NCBI RefSeq assembly: GCF_016899425.1
Contig: NZ_CP045995.1
Location: 1,364,001 to 1,428,000 of the forward strand
Source: Burkholderia sp. MS389
GTDB taxonomy: Bacteria; Pseudomonadota; Gammaproteobacteria; Burkholderiales; Burkholderiaceae
Direction: 5' to 3'
Length of the DNA stretch: 64,000 nucleotides
Part shown: in pieces, positions 8,739-18,339 of the stretch
How the letters are laid out: each line of letters begins with the position of its first letter
How positions within the stretch are numbered: position 1 is the first letter of the stretch
Program-made: the position numbers and the translations under genes
Notes under the pieces: model-generated
What the model was told of the DNA's origin: nothing
The model's input: only the letters and a program-made list of their open reading frames with translations
Databases searched by the model: none

Positions 8739-9992
8739 ATGCCCACTCTGACACCAACCCGCCTGAGCGCCGCGCTGGGCGGCATGCTGCTGAGCGCCGC
8801 CGCGCACGCGACACCCGTCTGGATCACGCTCGGCGACACCGCGTTCCGCCAGCTTCAACGCATCGATGCGTCCGCAACCGCGCGGTACAGCACGACCGTC
8901 GACGCCGGCAAGGCGGCCGACGGCGCCGCGCGCCGCGAAACCGTTCACGTCGTCGAGATCGACGATGCCCGGCTCGGCGAGCTGGCCCACGCCGTCCACC
9001 ACACGCGCGGCCACGGGCCCGGCTACGTCGTGCACGATTCGTTCGACGACGCGCGGCAGGCGCTGCAGCCGTTACCGGCGACGCTCGCGAAACAGGCCGC
9101 CGCCCCCGCGTACACGGTGTCCAACGTGCCGCAGATCGGCACGTGGGTCCAGCAACTGCAAGCGAGCAACATCGTCGGCACGATCACGTCGCTGTCCGGC
9201 TTCACGAACCGCTACTACACGACGTCGCACGGCGTCGCCGCGTCCGACTGGCTCGCGCTGCAGTGGAAGCAGCTGGCGGGCTCACGCGCCGACATCACCG
9301 TCGAACAGTTCGCGCACACGGGCTTTCCGCAGAAATCCGTGATCCTGACGATCCGCGGCAGCGATCCGGCCGCGGGCACGGTCGTGCTCGGCGGCCACCT
9401 CGATTCGACCGTCGGCCGCACGACGGAGAACTCGCGCTCGCCCGGCGCCGACGACGACGCGTCGGGCATCGCCAGCCTGACCGAGGCGCTGCGCGTGCTG
9501 CTCGCGAACAACTACAGGCCGAAACGGACCATCAAGTTCGTCGGGTATGCGGCCGAGGAAGCCGGCCTGCTCGGCTCGAAGGCGATCGCGAAGCAGTTCC
9601 GCACGCAGAATGCGAACGTGGTCGGCGTGCTGCAGCTCGACATGACGAACTACAAGGGCGATCCGAAGGACATCTACCTGATCACCGACTACACGAACGC
9701 CGCGCAGAACACCTATGTGAAGAACCTGGCGGCGACCTACCTGCCGGAGCTCGCGATCGGCACGTCGCAGTGCGGCTATGCGTGCTCGGATCATGCGTCG
9801 TGGAATGCGCAGGGGTACCCGGCATCGTTCCCGTTCGAAGCCGACCAGAACGACAGCCCATACATCCACACGGTGAACGACACGCTGGAAAACTCGGATC
9901 GACAGGCGAACCATGCGCTGAAGTTCGGCAAGCTCGCGCTCGCCTATGCGGTCGATCTCGGCGGCATTGCCGGCGCGACGATCAAGCGCTGA
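8739..9992 (+). CDS. Secreted M28-family aminopeptidase (leucyl aminopeptidase type)
   Basis: 417 residues with a signal peptide (about 1-24), a propeptide and a di-zinc M28 catalytic domain. Every catalytic and metal residue of Aeromonas leucyl aminopeptidase has a counterpart: H220 (GGHLDS), D239 (PGADDDASG), E273 (general base) and E274 ([10 protein letters not shown]), D301 ([10 protein letters not shown]) and the His of IHTVNDTL. It should release N-terminal hydrophobic residues from peptides outside the cell. It lies 79 bases after zmpB on the same strand, so the endoprotease and exopeptidase are probably made together and exported by the type II pathway. Confidence 0.9.
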   Translation: MPTLTPTRLSAALGGMLLSAAAHATPVWITLGDTAFRQLQRIDASATARYSTTVDAGKAADGAARRETVHVVEIDDARLGELAHAVHHTRGHGPGYVVHDSFDDARQALQPLPATLAKQAAAPAYTVSNVPQIGTWVQQLQASNIVGTITSLSGFTNRYYTTSHGVAASDWLALQWKQLAGSRADITVEQFAHTGFPQKSVILTIRGSDPAAGTVVLGGHLDSTVGRTTENSRSPGADDDASGIASLTEALRVLLANNYRPKRTIKFVGYAAEEAGLLGSKAIAKQFRTQNANVVGVLQLDMTNYKGDPKDIYLITDYTNAAQNTYVKNLAATYLPELAIGTSQCGYACSDHASWNAQGYPASFPFEADQNDSPYIHTVNDTLENSDRQANHALKFGKLALAYAVDLGGIAGATIKR

Positions 9993-10030
9993 GCGTGCGT
10001 TGCCGAGCGGCTCTCGCGTTCGGCAACGAC

Positions 10031-10066
10031 ACGGGCGCCCGTCTGCTTCTGGGGGCGCCCGTTCGA
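10031..10066 (+). terminator. Hairpin after the aminopeptidase gene
   Basis: A perfect 10-base stem (10031-10040 with 10053-10062) and a 12-base loop, GC-rich, directly after a second inverted repeat (CGTTGCCGA/TCGGCAACG). The T-run is very short, so termination strength is uncertain. Confidence 0.45.
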
Positions 10067-10126
10067 ATGCGTTGTCTCGGTCCGGCTAGAATCGTCGTTC
10101 GACCACTCGCCACACGCTTGCCCACC

Positions 10127-10489
10127 ATGACCGAACCCATCCGCTCCATCGACGACCTGTCGCCCGCCCGCGTCACGACCGCCTTCGACCTGCCTGGCCA
10201 TACGACCGTCCGCTCGCTCGGCGTCGCCCAAGGCATCGTCGTGCGCTCGCGCTCGATCGTCGGCTCGTTCGGCGCGTCGCTGCAGACGATCTTCGGCGGC
10301 AACATCACACTCTATACGTCGCTGTGCGAGAAGGCGCGCGAGCAGGCGTTCGACAAGATGCTCGCCGACGCGCGCAAGCTCGGCGCGAACGCGATCGTCG
10401 CGATGCGCTACGACTCGACCGAGATCGGCGCGGGCGTGACCGAAGTCATCTGCTACGGCACGGCCGTGCGCGTGACGCAGGATGCATGA
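10127..10489 (+). CDS. YbjQ/UPF0145-family protein
   Basis: 120 residues, a compact single-domain protein with the features of the YbjQ (UPF0145) family: a [17 protein letters not shown] segment, a helix with [18 protein letters not shown], and an ending [13 protein letters not shown]. Members form homopentamers and have been linked to heavy-metal binding, but no biochemical role is established. It is a single gene, convergent with the MFS gene; the two stop codons lie only 13 bases apart inside a shared inverted repeat. Confidence 0.8.
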   Translation: MTEPIRSIDDLSPARVTTAFDLPGHTTVRSLGVAQGIVVRSRSIVGSFGASLQTIFGGNITLYTSLCEKAREQAFDKMLADARKLGANAIVAMRYDSTEIGAGVTEVICYGTAVRVTQDA

Positions 10490-10511
10490 CGCGTGATGCG
10501 CGTCATGCGTC
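10481..10511. terminator. Inverted repeat at convergent gene ends, possible two-way terminator
   Basis: Arms GATGCATGACGCG (10481-10493) and CGCGTCATGCGTC (10499-10511) pair at 12 of 13 positions around a 5-base loop. The arms are the 3' ends of the two convergent genes; each ends with Asp-Ala-stop. There is no T-run, so function is a guess. Confidence 0.35.
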
Positions 10512-11753
10512 GCGTTCGAGCGACTTCATGCTCGTGAGCTGCGGAAAGAGCCGCATCCATGCGAGCGCGACGGCGATCGTCGCCGCGCCGCCGACGACGA
10601 TCGCGGCCGGCGCGCCCCACCACGCAGCCGTCACGCCCGATTCGAATTCGCCGAGCTGGTTCGACGTGCCGATGAACAGCGAGTTGACCGCGCTCACGCG
10701 GCCGAGCATGTCGTCCGGCGTGCGCAGTTGCACGAGCGACAGTCGCACGACGACGCTGATCACGTCCGATGCGCCGAGCGCGGCCAGCGCCACGAGCGAC
10801 AACGCGAAGTGCCGCGACAATCCGAACACGATCGTCGCGATGCCGAACGCGATCACGCCGCCGAACATCGCGCGGCCCGGCCGCCCCTTCAACGGGAAAC
10901 GCGTGAGCCACAGCGTGCCCGCGAGCGCGCCGACCGCCGGCGCCGCGCGCAATGCGCCGAGCCCCCACGGGCCGACCTGCAGGATGTCGCGCGCGTAGAT
11001 CGGCAGCAGCGCGGTCGCGCCGCCGAACAGCACCGCGAACAGGTCGAGCGACAGCGCGCCGAGGATCGCCGGCTCGCGCCGGATGAACGCGATGCCCGAA
11101 AACACCGAGCGCAGCGTGACCGGCTCGCGCGCCGGCGGCGCGGTACGCAGCGGAATCGTGCCGCTCAGCATCGCCGCGATCGCGAAGGCCGCGACGCTCG
11201 TGCCGAACGCGACGGGCGCGCCGACACCGTAGAGCAGCCCGCCGAACGCGGGCCCGAGAATCTGCGCGGCCTGGTTCGCGGACGTCGACAGCGCGGTCGC
11301 GCGCGGCAGGTCGGTGCGCGGCACGACGGCCGGCAACAAAGACGACACCGACGGCGACTCGAACGCGCGCGCCGTGCCGACGATCGCCGCGAGCGCATAC
11401 ACGGCCGGCGCGGCCAGCCACCCTTGCACCCCGCCGATCAGGAACACGCCGGCGGCCAGCGCCTCGACGCTCTGGCAGATCGTCGCGATGCGCCGGCGGT
11501 CGTAGCGGTCGGCCACCTGCCCGACGACGAGCGTCAGCGCGAACATCGGCACGAACTGCGCGAGGCCGACGAGACCGAGCGCGAACGCGCTGTGCGTGAG
11601 CGCGTACACATACCAGCCGATTGCGACCGACAGGATCTGGAAAGCCAGGGAAGACATCACGCGCGTGCCCCAGAAACGCTGGAACGGTGCGTGGCGGAAC
11701 AGATTGGCGGGTAACGGGGATAAAGGACGGGAATCGGGCACGGGGGTGGTCAT
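10503..11753 (-). CDS. MFS transporter (EntS-like exporter family)
   Basis: 416 residues from the ATG at 11753, with about 10-12 membrane segments and the MFS signature loop VADRYDRRRIATICQ between segments 2 and 3. The overall pattern (FWGTRVMSSLAFQILSVAIGWYVY opening, long central loop, RVSAVNSLFIGTSNQLGEFESG near the end) matches the EntS/multidrug exporter group. Substrate cannot be told from sequence and no siderophore genes are adjacent. An upstream extension in frame to 11978 has no coding character and was dropped. Confidence 0.83.
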   Translation of the reverse strand: MTTPVPDSRPLSPLPANLFRHAPFQRFWGTRVMSSLAFQILSVAIGWYVYALTHSAFALGLVGLAQFVPMFALTLVVGQVADRYDRRRIATICQSVEALAAGVFLIGGVQGWLAAPAVYALAAIVGTARAFESPSVSSLLPAVVPRTDLPRATALSTSANQAAQILGPAFGGLLYGVGAPVAFGTSVAAFAIAAMLSGTIPLRTAPPAREPVTLRSVFSGIAFIRREPAILGALSLDLFAVLFGGATALLPIYARDILQVGPWGLGALRAAPAVGALAGTLWLTRFPLKGRPGRAMFGGVIAFGIATIVFGLSRHFALSLVALAALGASDVISVVVRLSLVQLRTPDDMLGRVSAVNSLFIGTSNQLGEFESGVTAAWWGAPAAIVVGGAATIAVALAWMRLFPQLTSMKSLERDA

Positions 11754-11922
11754 CGGGATCTCGGCGGTTGGCGCTGCGCACCGCAACCGTTCGGGAAACG
11801 ACGACACACGCGAGTGCGTGCGCGCGGCGACGGTGCGGACGCGGCCAAACCGCGATGATATGCCAACCACGAAAAACCGGCCGGCAGTCGGCCGCGCGCC
11901 CGATGAAGCCGGCGCATCGCAC

Positions 11923-11950
11923 AAAAAAAAGCGCGAACCGTGGTTCGCGC
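11923..11950 (-). terminator. Rho-independent terminator downstream of the porin gene
   Basis: Read on the minus strand: stem GCGCGAACC with GGTTCGCGC around a short loop (11931-11950), followed by eight T (A-run at 11923-11930). It lies 46 bases after the porin stop codon. Confidence 0.8.
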
Positions 11951-11996
11951 CAAAGAGAGACCTCGCTGAAGACGTCACATCATCCTGCCACGCCGC

Positions 11997-13136
11997 TTAG
12001 AACGAATGCCGCATCCCGATCCGCACGTCGGCCTGCGTCTGCGTCGTCGACGGCGTGAAGCTGTAGCCGATCACCGCATCGACGCCCTGCGACGCACGCA
12101 GGTAATCGCCGGAGATGTAGATGTCGGTGCGCTTCGACAGCAGGTAGTGCAGGCCGGCCGTGCCCTGGTTCCAGTGATGGCCTTCGAAGCGCGTGTGCTG
12201 GTAGCCCGCGATGAAGCTCAGCGCCGGCGTGAACTGGTACAGGCCGCCGCCTTCGTACACCTGCATGTGCGACGACTGGCCGAAGCCCTTGATCGTCGTG
12301 TACGAGTAGTTCGCGTCGAGCGTCAGCTTGCCGATCGTGTAGCTGGTGCCGATGCCGAACGTGCCCTGGCTGTCGACGTCCATCGCGGTGTTCGAGAACA
12401 GGTCGGTGCGGGCGCCGGTCGCCGGATCGACGGTGACGGTCTGCTGGCCGAGGAACGTATGCGTGCCGATCATCGCGTACGGGTCGAACGCGTAGATGCC
12501 GTTCGGGTTGTTCAGGCGCGTGTACGCGGCGCCGATCGAGAAGTCGCCCTTCGTGAAGCTCGCGCCCGCGCTCCAGGCGCTGTTGCGATGGAAGTTGCCC
12601 GCGACGTTGCCGAACGAATACATCGCGCCGAACTTGAAGCCGCTCAGGTCGTTCGACAGGAACTTCACCGAGTTCGGCAGGCGGTCGCCGTTGAAGCGGT
12701 CGAAGTCGCCCTGGTGGATCGCATAGCCGCTGCCCCACGCCGAGATGTTGTAGATCGACACGAGTTCGTTCGTGATGTCGAGCTGGTTGCCGAACGACAG
12801 CGTGCCCCAGTCGTTCTGCAGGCCGACATACGCCTGCCGGCCGAATTCCGCGCCGCCGAAGCCGAGTTGCCCGTTGCCGAGGTGGAAGCCGCTCTCGAGC
12901 GTGAACACGGCCTTCAGGCCGCCGCCCAGGTCTTCGGTGCCCTTGAGGCCGAAGCGGTTTCCGTAGGCGATGCCGTCGTCGAACTTGACCACGTGCGAGC
13001 CGCCCGTGTTGTTCACGTACGTGATGCCCGCGTCGAGAATCCCGTACAGCGTCACGCTGCTCTGCGCATGCCCGATGGCGGGAATACAGGCCGCGCATGC
13101 AAGCGCGGCGGCTACGGCGACTTTCTTTTGCTTCAT
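11997..13136 (-). CDS. Gram-negative trimeric porin (Burkholderia general porin family)
   Basis: 379 residues with a signal peptide (about 1-24, ending GHAQSS), the SVTLYGILDAGITY opening typical of beta-proteobacterial porins, many alternating beta strands, a long loop 3 region and a C-terminal Phe (MRHSF), the outer-membrane assembly signal. It forms a 16-stranded channel for small hydrophilic solutes. The ATG at 13136 is preceded by a GGGAGGG-type site. It stands alone with its own terminator. Confidence 0.92.
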   Translation of the reverse strand: MKQKKVAVAAALACAACIPAIGHAQSSVTLYGILDAGITYVNNTGGSHVVKFDDGIAYGNRFGLKGTEDLGGGLKAVFTLESGFHLGNGQLGFGGAEFGRQAYVGLQNDWGTLSFGNQLDITNELVSIYNISAWGSGYAIHQGDFDRFNGDRLPNSVKFLSNDLSGFKFGAMYSFGNVAGNFHRNSAWSAGASFTKGDFSIGAAYTRLNNPNGIYAFDPYAMIGTHTFLGQQTVTVDPATGARTDLFSNTAMDVDSQGTFGIGTSYTIGKLTLDANYSYTTIKGFGQSSHMQVYEGGGLYQFTPALSFIAGYQHTRFEGHHWNQGTAGLHYLLSKRTDIYISGDYLRASQGVDAVIGYSFTPSTTQTQADVRIGMRHSF

Positions 13137-13395
13137 TGTCGACCACCCTCCCTGAACCGTTCGATGGAAAGAACCGTGGCCTGGCGCGTGCCGCAATACG
13201 CCGGCTGATTCGAATTCGGTACGTCTGCTGGCTCCGCTATTTCGTTTTCCGCAATAACGCAGCCATTGGCGAAAAATACAAACCCATATTTCCGGTCACC
13301 CGTCTGAAGGCGACACTAAATGGTCACGATGCGACGGGTCGGGAAAACACGTAGACGGGCGGCACGGCAAAAACCGGCCGCCAGGAGGAAGGCAA

Positions 13396-14364
13396 TCAGC
13401 GGCCGTCGAGGGCCGCGCGCACGGCCGGCAGGCCCGGTGCGCCGGTCGCCGTCGTCACGCCGTCGAGCCAGCCGGCGAGCAGCGCGGGCTCGGCCTTCAG
13501 CGCATGCTGCGCCGCGAGCGCGGGAGACGTCTTGTGGTCGAGCATGTCGGCGATCATCCGGTTCTCGACGTCGACGGAGAACGTCATCTGCCGGAACAGC
13601 CGCGCGAGGTTCGTGCACTGGCCGGCGAACCCGGCACGCGTGACCGTGTTGACCGTCGCACCGCCGTAGTTCGGTCCAAAGTACGCATCGCCGCCCGACA
13701 GATACGTCAGATGAAACTTCGTGTTCATCAGATGCGGTTCCCACGCGAGAAACACGATCCAGCGCTTGTCGCGCACCGCGCGCTCGACCTGCGTGAGCAT
13801 GCCCGTCTCGCTCGATTCGACGAGCGACCAGTTCGCGGACCCCAGCGCGTGGTCGGACAGCATCCGCTTGATGTTCTGGTTCGCGGGCGCGCCGGGCTCG
13901 ATCCCGTAGATCTTGCCGCCGAAGCGGTCCGCGTAGCGCGCGAGATCGGCGAACGTGTGCACGCCGGCCGCGGCCACATAGTCGGGCACCGCGAGCGTGA
14001 ACTTCGCGCCGCTCAGGTTCGCGTGCAGCACGTCGATCGATTTCTCGTCGACGAACGGCTTCACGAGCGGCGCCTGCGCGGGCATCCAGTTGCCGAGGAA
14101 CACGTCGACCTGCCCTTTCTTCAACCCCTGGTACGTGATCGGCACCGACAGGTTCGCGACGTCCTGCCGGTAGCCGAGCGCCTTCAGCACGACGCCCGCC
14201 ATCGCGTTCGTCGCGTCGATGTCGGTCCAGCCGGGCGCCGCCATCTTCACGTCGCCGCAGGTCTGCGGATCGGCGGCGGACGCAGGCTGCGTCGCCGCCA
14301 CGCACGCGGCGGCGGCGAACGCCGCGCCGATCCTTCGGAATGCTGCATTGCGTTGCCGTTTCAT
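13396..14364 (-). CDS. Choline/betaine ABC transporter substrate-binding protein (ChoX-like)
   Basis: 322 residues with a signal peptide (to about residue 30, ending PASAAD) and an OpuAC-type fold: GWTDIDATNAMAGVVLKALGY near the N terminus, GNWMPAQ, and WEPHLMNTKF, all typical of quaternary-amine binding proteins whose Trp/Tyr residues form the cation cage. The sequence type is closer to choline binders such as ChoX than to the second binding protein at 20.2 kb. It sits 43 bases after betC, so it may bind choline derived from choline sulfate. No permease or ATPase gene is adjacent. Confidence 0.85.
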   Translation of the reverse strand: MKRQRNAAFRRIGAAFAAAACVAATQPASAADPQTCGDVKMAAPGWTDIDATNAMAGVVLKALGYRQDVANLSVPITYQGLKKGQVDVFLGNWMPAQAPLVKPFVDEKSIDVLHANLSGAKFTLAVPDYVAAAGVHTFADLARYADRFGGKIYGIEPGAPANQNIKRMLSDHALGSANWSLVESSETGMLTQVERAVRDKRWIVFLAWEPHLMNTKFHLTYLSGGDAYFGPNYGGATVNTVTRAGFAGQCTNLARLFRQMTFSVDVENRMIADMLDHKTSPALAAQHALKAEPALLAGWLDGVTTATGAPGLPAVRAALDGR

Positions 14365-14407
14365 GGTTCGCTTCCTCCGTCGTTCTTCAATGATCGCTGC
14401 GGGACGT

Positions 14408-15943
14408 TCAACGCCCGACGCGCGGAAAACGCGCCATCGCTTCGAGCGTATCGAGTTCGATGTGATTGCGCATGTAGCGCTGGCTCGCGTCGGTGAACGG
14501 CTGCCAGTCCCACGCGTGGATGCGGCCCTGCGTCGTCGCCGCGTAATGGAAGCGCCGGCGTCGCTGGCTCGCGCGCACCTGCCGGTCCAGCTCGGGCAGG
14601 TTCCAGCGCTGCGCGGCCTCCGCGCGGAACGCGGCGAGCACGTCGGCGGCTTCCGGCTGCCCGGCCAGGTTCGTCAGCTCGCGCGGGTCGTCCGACAGGT
14701 GGTAGAGCTGGTCGGGATCGGCCGGGCAATGCACATATTTCCAGTCGCCGCGCCGAATCATCACCACCGGCGCGAGCGCGCCTTCCGCGAGGTATTCGCC
14801 GAGCGCGACGTCGTGCGCGGGCGTGCCCTGCAGGTGCGGCACGAGGCTCGCGCCATCGACCGGGTCCGGCCAGCCGCCGGCCGGCGCCGCGCCGGCCAGA
14901 TCGACGAGCGTCGGCAGCAGGTCGACGTGCGACACGGGCCCGCGCACGCGCGCGGCGCCGAAGCGGCCCGGCGCATGCACGATCAGCGGCACGCGGCAGC
15001 CGCCCTCGAAAAACGTCATCTTGTACCAGAGCCCGCGCTCGCCGAGCATGTCGCCGTGGTCGGACGTGACGATCACGATCGTGTCGTCGGCGAACCCGCA
15101 TTGCTCGAGCGCGGCCAGCACGCTGCCGAACTGCGTGTCCACGTACGACGTCGCGCCGTAATATGCGCGGCGCGCGGCGCGGATCTGCGCGTCGGTCGGC
15201 GGCGTGCGGTCGTTTTCGCAGACGAAGCGCAGCCGCTGCGAATGCGGATCGCTTTCGGCCGCATCGAGCCGCACGGCCGGCATGTCGATTTCTTCGTCGC
15301 CGTACAGATCCCAGTATTCGCGCGTGATCGCATACGGGTCGTGCGGATGGGTCAACGACACGACCATGCAGAACGGCCGCGCATCGTGCCCGGCCGCGCG
15401 TTCGCGCGCGACGTCGTACAGCTTCTGCTTCGCGGCGAACGTCACTTCGTCGTCGAAGTCGAGCTGATTCGTGCGCACGCAGGGGCCCGCATCGAGCACC
15501 GAGCTCATGTTGTGATACCAGCTCGGCCGCTCCGTCGGGCTGTCCCAGTTCGGCACCCAGCCGAAATCGGCCGGATAGATGTCGGTCGTGAGTCGCTCCT
15601 CGAAGCCGTGCAACTGATCGGGCCCGCAGAAATGCATCTTGCCGGACAGCATCGTCCGGTAGCCGCCCGCGCGCAGGTAATGCGCGAACGTCAGCGTTTG
15701 CGCCGGCAATTCGGCGGCGTTATCGTAGGCGCCGATGCCCGACGGCAGCTTGCCGGTCAGCAGCGAGAAGCGCGACGGCGCGCACAGCGGGCTCGCGCAG
15801 TACGCGGCGTCGAACACCACGCCTTCGGCGGCGAGCCGGTCGAGCGTCGGCGTGCGGGCGACGCGGTTGCCGTACGCGGGCAGCGCGAACGGCGTGAGCT
15901 GGTCGGCCATCAGGATCAGGATGTTGGGTGTCGGGTTCGTCAT
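14408..15943 (-). CDS. betC: Choline sulfatase
   Basis: 511 residues of the type I sulfatase family. C54 in the CAPSR motif is the residue converted to formylglycine, at the same position as in Sinorhizobium BetC. Metal-binding elements LILMADQ (N terminus) and TSDHGDMLGE are present. The C-terminal extension with WDWQPFTDASQRYMRNH is characteristic of choline sulfatases and helps shape the choline pocket. It hydrolyses choline-O-sulfate to choline and sulfate in the cytoplasm, feeding the Bet pathway. It is divergent from its LysR regulator and probably co-transcribed with the choline-binding protein downstream. Confidence 0.95.
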   Translation of the reverse strand: MTNPTPNILILMADQLTPFALPAYGNRVARTPTLDRLAAEGVVFDAAYCASPLCAPSRFSLLTGKLPSGIGAYDNAAELPAQTLTFAHYLRAGGYRTMLSGKMHFCGPDQLHGFEERLTTDIYPADFGWVPNWDSPTERPSWYHNMSSVLDAGPCVRTNQLDFDDEVTFAAKQKLYDVARERAAGHDARPFCMVVSLTHPHDPYAITREYWDLYGDEEIDMPAVRLDAAESDPHSQRLRFVCENDRTPPTDAQIRAARRAYYGATSYVDTQFGSVLAALEQCGFADDTIVIVTSDHGDMLGERGLWYKMTFFEGGCRVPLIVHAPGRFGAARVRGPVSHVDLLPTLVDLAGAAPAGGWPDPVDGASLVPHLQGTPAHDVALGEYLAEGALAPVVMIRRGDWKYVHCPADPDQLYHLSDDPRELTNLAGQPEAADVLAAFRAEAAQRWNLPELDRQVRASQRRRRFHYAATTQGRIHAWDWQPFTDASQRYMRNHIELDTLEAMARFPRVGR

Positions 15944-16183
15944 CGGCGATCGTGGGGAAAGCGGTGTTCGAATGGAACGGCGCGCCGCTTTGGCAGCGAG
16001 ACGTCCGGCATGACGGAGGCGATCCGCAGAAACCGCCGCGCGCGGGGGCCGCGCTGGCTAGAATCGCGGAATGCGTGGCGCGCTGGCGCATGAAGCGCAT
16101 CTGCCGCACCGTCCGCTGCACTATCGCCCGCCCGAATTCGCGCGGGTAGGCGTCCGGCCCTTATGGGGCCATTAGAGGGACTT

Positions 16184-17089
16184 ATGTCGAAATCCGAACC
16201 GTTACCGTCGATGCAGGCGCTGCGCGCGTTCGAATCGGCCGCCCGGCTCGCGAGCTTCACGGCCGCCGCGCGCGAGCTCGGCTCGACGCAGCCGGCCGTG
16301 AGCCAGCAGGTGTTCCAGCTCGAAGCCGAACTCGGCGTGCCGCTGTTCGAACGCAGCCCGCGCGGCGTCACGCTGACGGCCGACGGCCAGTGCCTGTACG
16401 AAGCCGTGCGGCTGAGCCTCGACACGCTGCGCGGCGCGACCGCGACGCTGCGTGCGCGCCGCGAGCACGGCGCGCTCACGATCGTCACCGATTTCGGTTT
16501 CGCGACCTACTGGCTGATGCCGCGCCTGGCCGGGCTGAAGCACGTGATGCCGGACGTCGACGTGCGCGTCGTCACGTCACAGGATTACGACGCGCAGCGC
16601 GACCATGGCGACATCGCGATCCTGTTCGGCGACGGCCACTGGCCGTCGTGCACGGCCGCGCGGCTGTTTCCGGAATCCGTCACGCCGGTCTGCTCGCCCG
16701 CGTTCCGCGACGCGCACCCGGACGTCGCGCGGGCCGACCATTTGCTTGCGCTGCCGCTGCTGCACGTGCAGCCGACGCGCCCCGAGCGCTGGCTGTCGTG
16801 GTCGGGCTGGTTCGACGCGCACGGGCTCGAACCGCCGGCCGCCGCGCGCGGCGTGACCTTCAACAGCTATGCGCTCGTGATCCATGCGGCACTGCTCGGC
16901 GAAGGCGTCGCGCTCGGCTGGGCGCCGCTCGTCGACGAACTCGTCGCGTCCGGCCAGCTCGTGAAGCTGGTCGACGCGCCCGTCGTCACGTCGCGCGGCT
17001 ACTTCCTGGTGCGCCCGCCGCAGCGGCCCGAGCCGGACGCGACCCACGTGTTCCGGCGCTGGCTGCTCGACGCGTGCGCGGCGGCCTGA
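16184..17089 (+). CDS. LysR-type regulator of choline sulfate use
   Basis: 301 residues with an N-terminal winged helix-turn-helix (about 8-67; SFTAAARELGSTQPAVSQQV) and a periplasmic-binding-like effector domain. It is divergently transcribed from betC over a 240-base spacer, the usual arrangement for a LysR activator of betC. AGAGGGA before the ATG at 16184 sets the start; an in-frame ATG 21 bases upstream is less likely. The inducer is presumably choline or choline sulfate (inference). Confidence 0.88.
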   Translation: MSKSEPLPSMQALRAFESAARLASFTAAARELGSTQPAVSQQVFQLEAELGVPLFERSPRGVTLTADGQCLYEAVRLSLDTLRGATATLRARREHGALTIVTDFGFATYWLMPRLAGLKHVMPDVDVRVVTSQDYDAQRDHGDIAILFGDGHWPSCTAARLFPESVTPVCSPAFRDAHPDVARADHLLALPLLHVQPTRPERWLSWSGWFDAHGLEPPAAARGVTFNSYALVIHAALLGEGVALGWAPLVDELVASGQLVKLVDAPVVTSRGYFLVRPPQRPEPDATHVFRRWLLDACAAA

Positions 17090-17291
17090 CGCGGCGCGCC
17101 CGCCCCGTTTCCGTCCCCCTTCCCCGCTCCCGGGCCCGCGCCCGCTGGCGCGCCGATACCAGCCACACGGCGCGTTGGTTCTATCCGCCCCGGAATCGTC
17201 CTGATTTACTTGAGCCTCCCGCTACCCGCGCGGCGCGGCGCTGTCGTGCGCCGTCGCGCGGCCGTGCGCCCCACGCCATCCGAGGAGTCTC

Positions 17292-18176
17292 ATGACCGCC
17301 GAGCACCGCCCCGATCAATTCGTCCTGACACTGTCGTGCCCGAGCGCGGCCGGTCAGGTCGCCGCCGTCGTCGGCTTTCTCGATCGCCATCGCTGCTACG
17401 TCGATGCGCTGAACGTGTTCGACGACGATCTCAGCAACCGCTTCTTCGTGCGCTGCGTCTTTCATCCGACGGATGAGACGTTGCAGATCGACGCGCTGCG
17501 TCAGGAATTCGGGCCGATCGCGGCCGGACTCGGCGGCCGCGACGGCGACATCCAGTGGGCGATCCACGACGTCAATGCGCGGCCGAAGGTGCTGATCATG
17601 GTGTCGAAGCTCGAGCACTGCCTCGCGGATCTGCTGTTCCGCTGGCGGATGGGCGAGCTGAAGATGGACATCGTCGGCATCGTGTCGAACCACCCCGACT
17701 TCGAGCCGCTCGCCGTGCAGCACGGGCTGCCGTTCCGGCACTTCCCGATCACGGCCGACACCAAGGCGCAGCAGGAAGCGCAATGGCTCGACTTCTTCGA
17801 ATCGAGCGGCGCCGAGCTCGTGATCCTCGCACGCTACATGCAGGTGCTGTCGCAGGAGACGAGCGCGAAGCTCGCGAACCGCGCGATCAACATCCATCAC
17901 TCGTTCCTGCCCGGCTTCAAGGGCGCGAAGCCGTATCACCAGGCCCATGCGCGCGGCGTGAAGCTGATCGGCGCGACCGCGCACTTCGTCACCGACGATC
18001 TCGACGAAGGCCCGATCATCGAGCAGGTCGTCGAGCGCGTCGATCATGCGCTGCGACCGGAGCAACTGCTCGCGGTGGGGCGCGACGTCGAAAGCCTCAC
18101 GCTCGCGCGCGCGGTGAAGGCGTTCATCGAGCGGCGGGTGTTTTTGAATGGCGACCGGACGGTGGTATTTCCGTAA
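17292..18176 (+). CDS. purU: Formyltetrahydrofolate deformylase
   Basis: 294 residues: an N-terminal ACT domain (about 8-85) and a formyltransferase-like catalytic domain with the INIHHSFLPGFKGAKPY motif (catalytic Asn/His) and the conserved Asp in TAHFVTDDLDEGPII. It hydrolyses 10-formyl-THF to THF and formate. In betaine-degrading bacteria, purU often sits in the gbc/dgc region, where demethylation loads one-carbon units onto THF or as formaldehyde; PurU recycles THF. GAGGAG lies just upstream of the ATG. Confidence 0.95.
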   Translation: MTAEHRPDQFVLTLSCPSAAGQVAAVVGFLDRHRCYVDALNVFDDDLSNRFFVRCVFHPTDETLQIDALRQEFGPIAAGLGGRDGDIQWAIHDVNARPKVLIMVSKLEHCLADLLFRWRMGELKMDIVGIVSNHPDFEPLAVQHGLPFRHFPITADTKAQQEAQWLDFFESSGAELVILARYMQVLSQETSAKLANRAINIHHSFLPGFKGAKPYHQAHARGVKLIGATAHFVTDDLDEGPIIEQVVERVDHALRPEQLLAVGRDVESLTLARAVKAFIERRVFLNGDRTVVFP

Positions 18177-18216
18177 GCGGATCGCAGCTGCGCTCGAACG
18201 CGGCGTCAACGAACAA

Positions 18217-18251
18217 GGCCCGACCGGCGTGTAACCGGTCGGGCCTTTTTT
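18217..18251 (+). terminator. Rho-independent terminator of purU
   Basis: A perfect 11-base stem GGCCCGACCGG/CCGGTCGGGCC with a 7-base loop, followed by six T (18246-18251). It lies 40 bases after the purU stop. Confidence 0.92.
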
Positions 18252-18339
18252 GTCGTCGCGCTGCGCCGGCGCTTCGCGCGATGGCCCCGTGTGCGGTTTC
18301 CGAAGCCATCGCGTGCCCCGACACGCACGCATTACCGCG

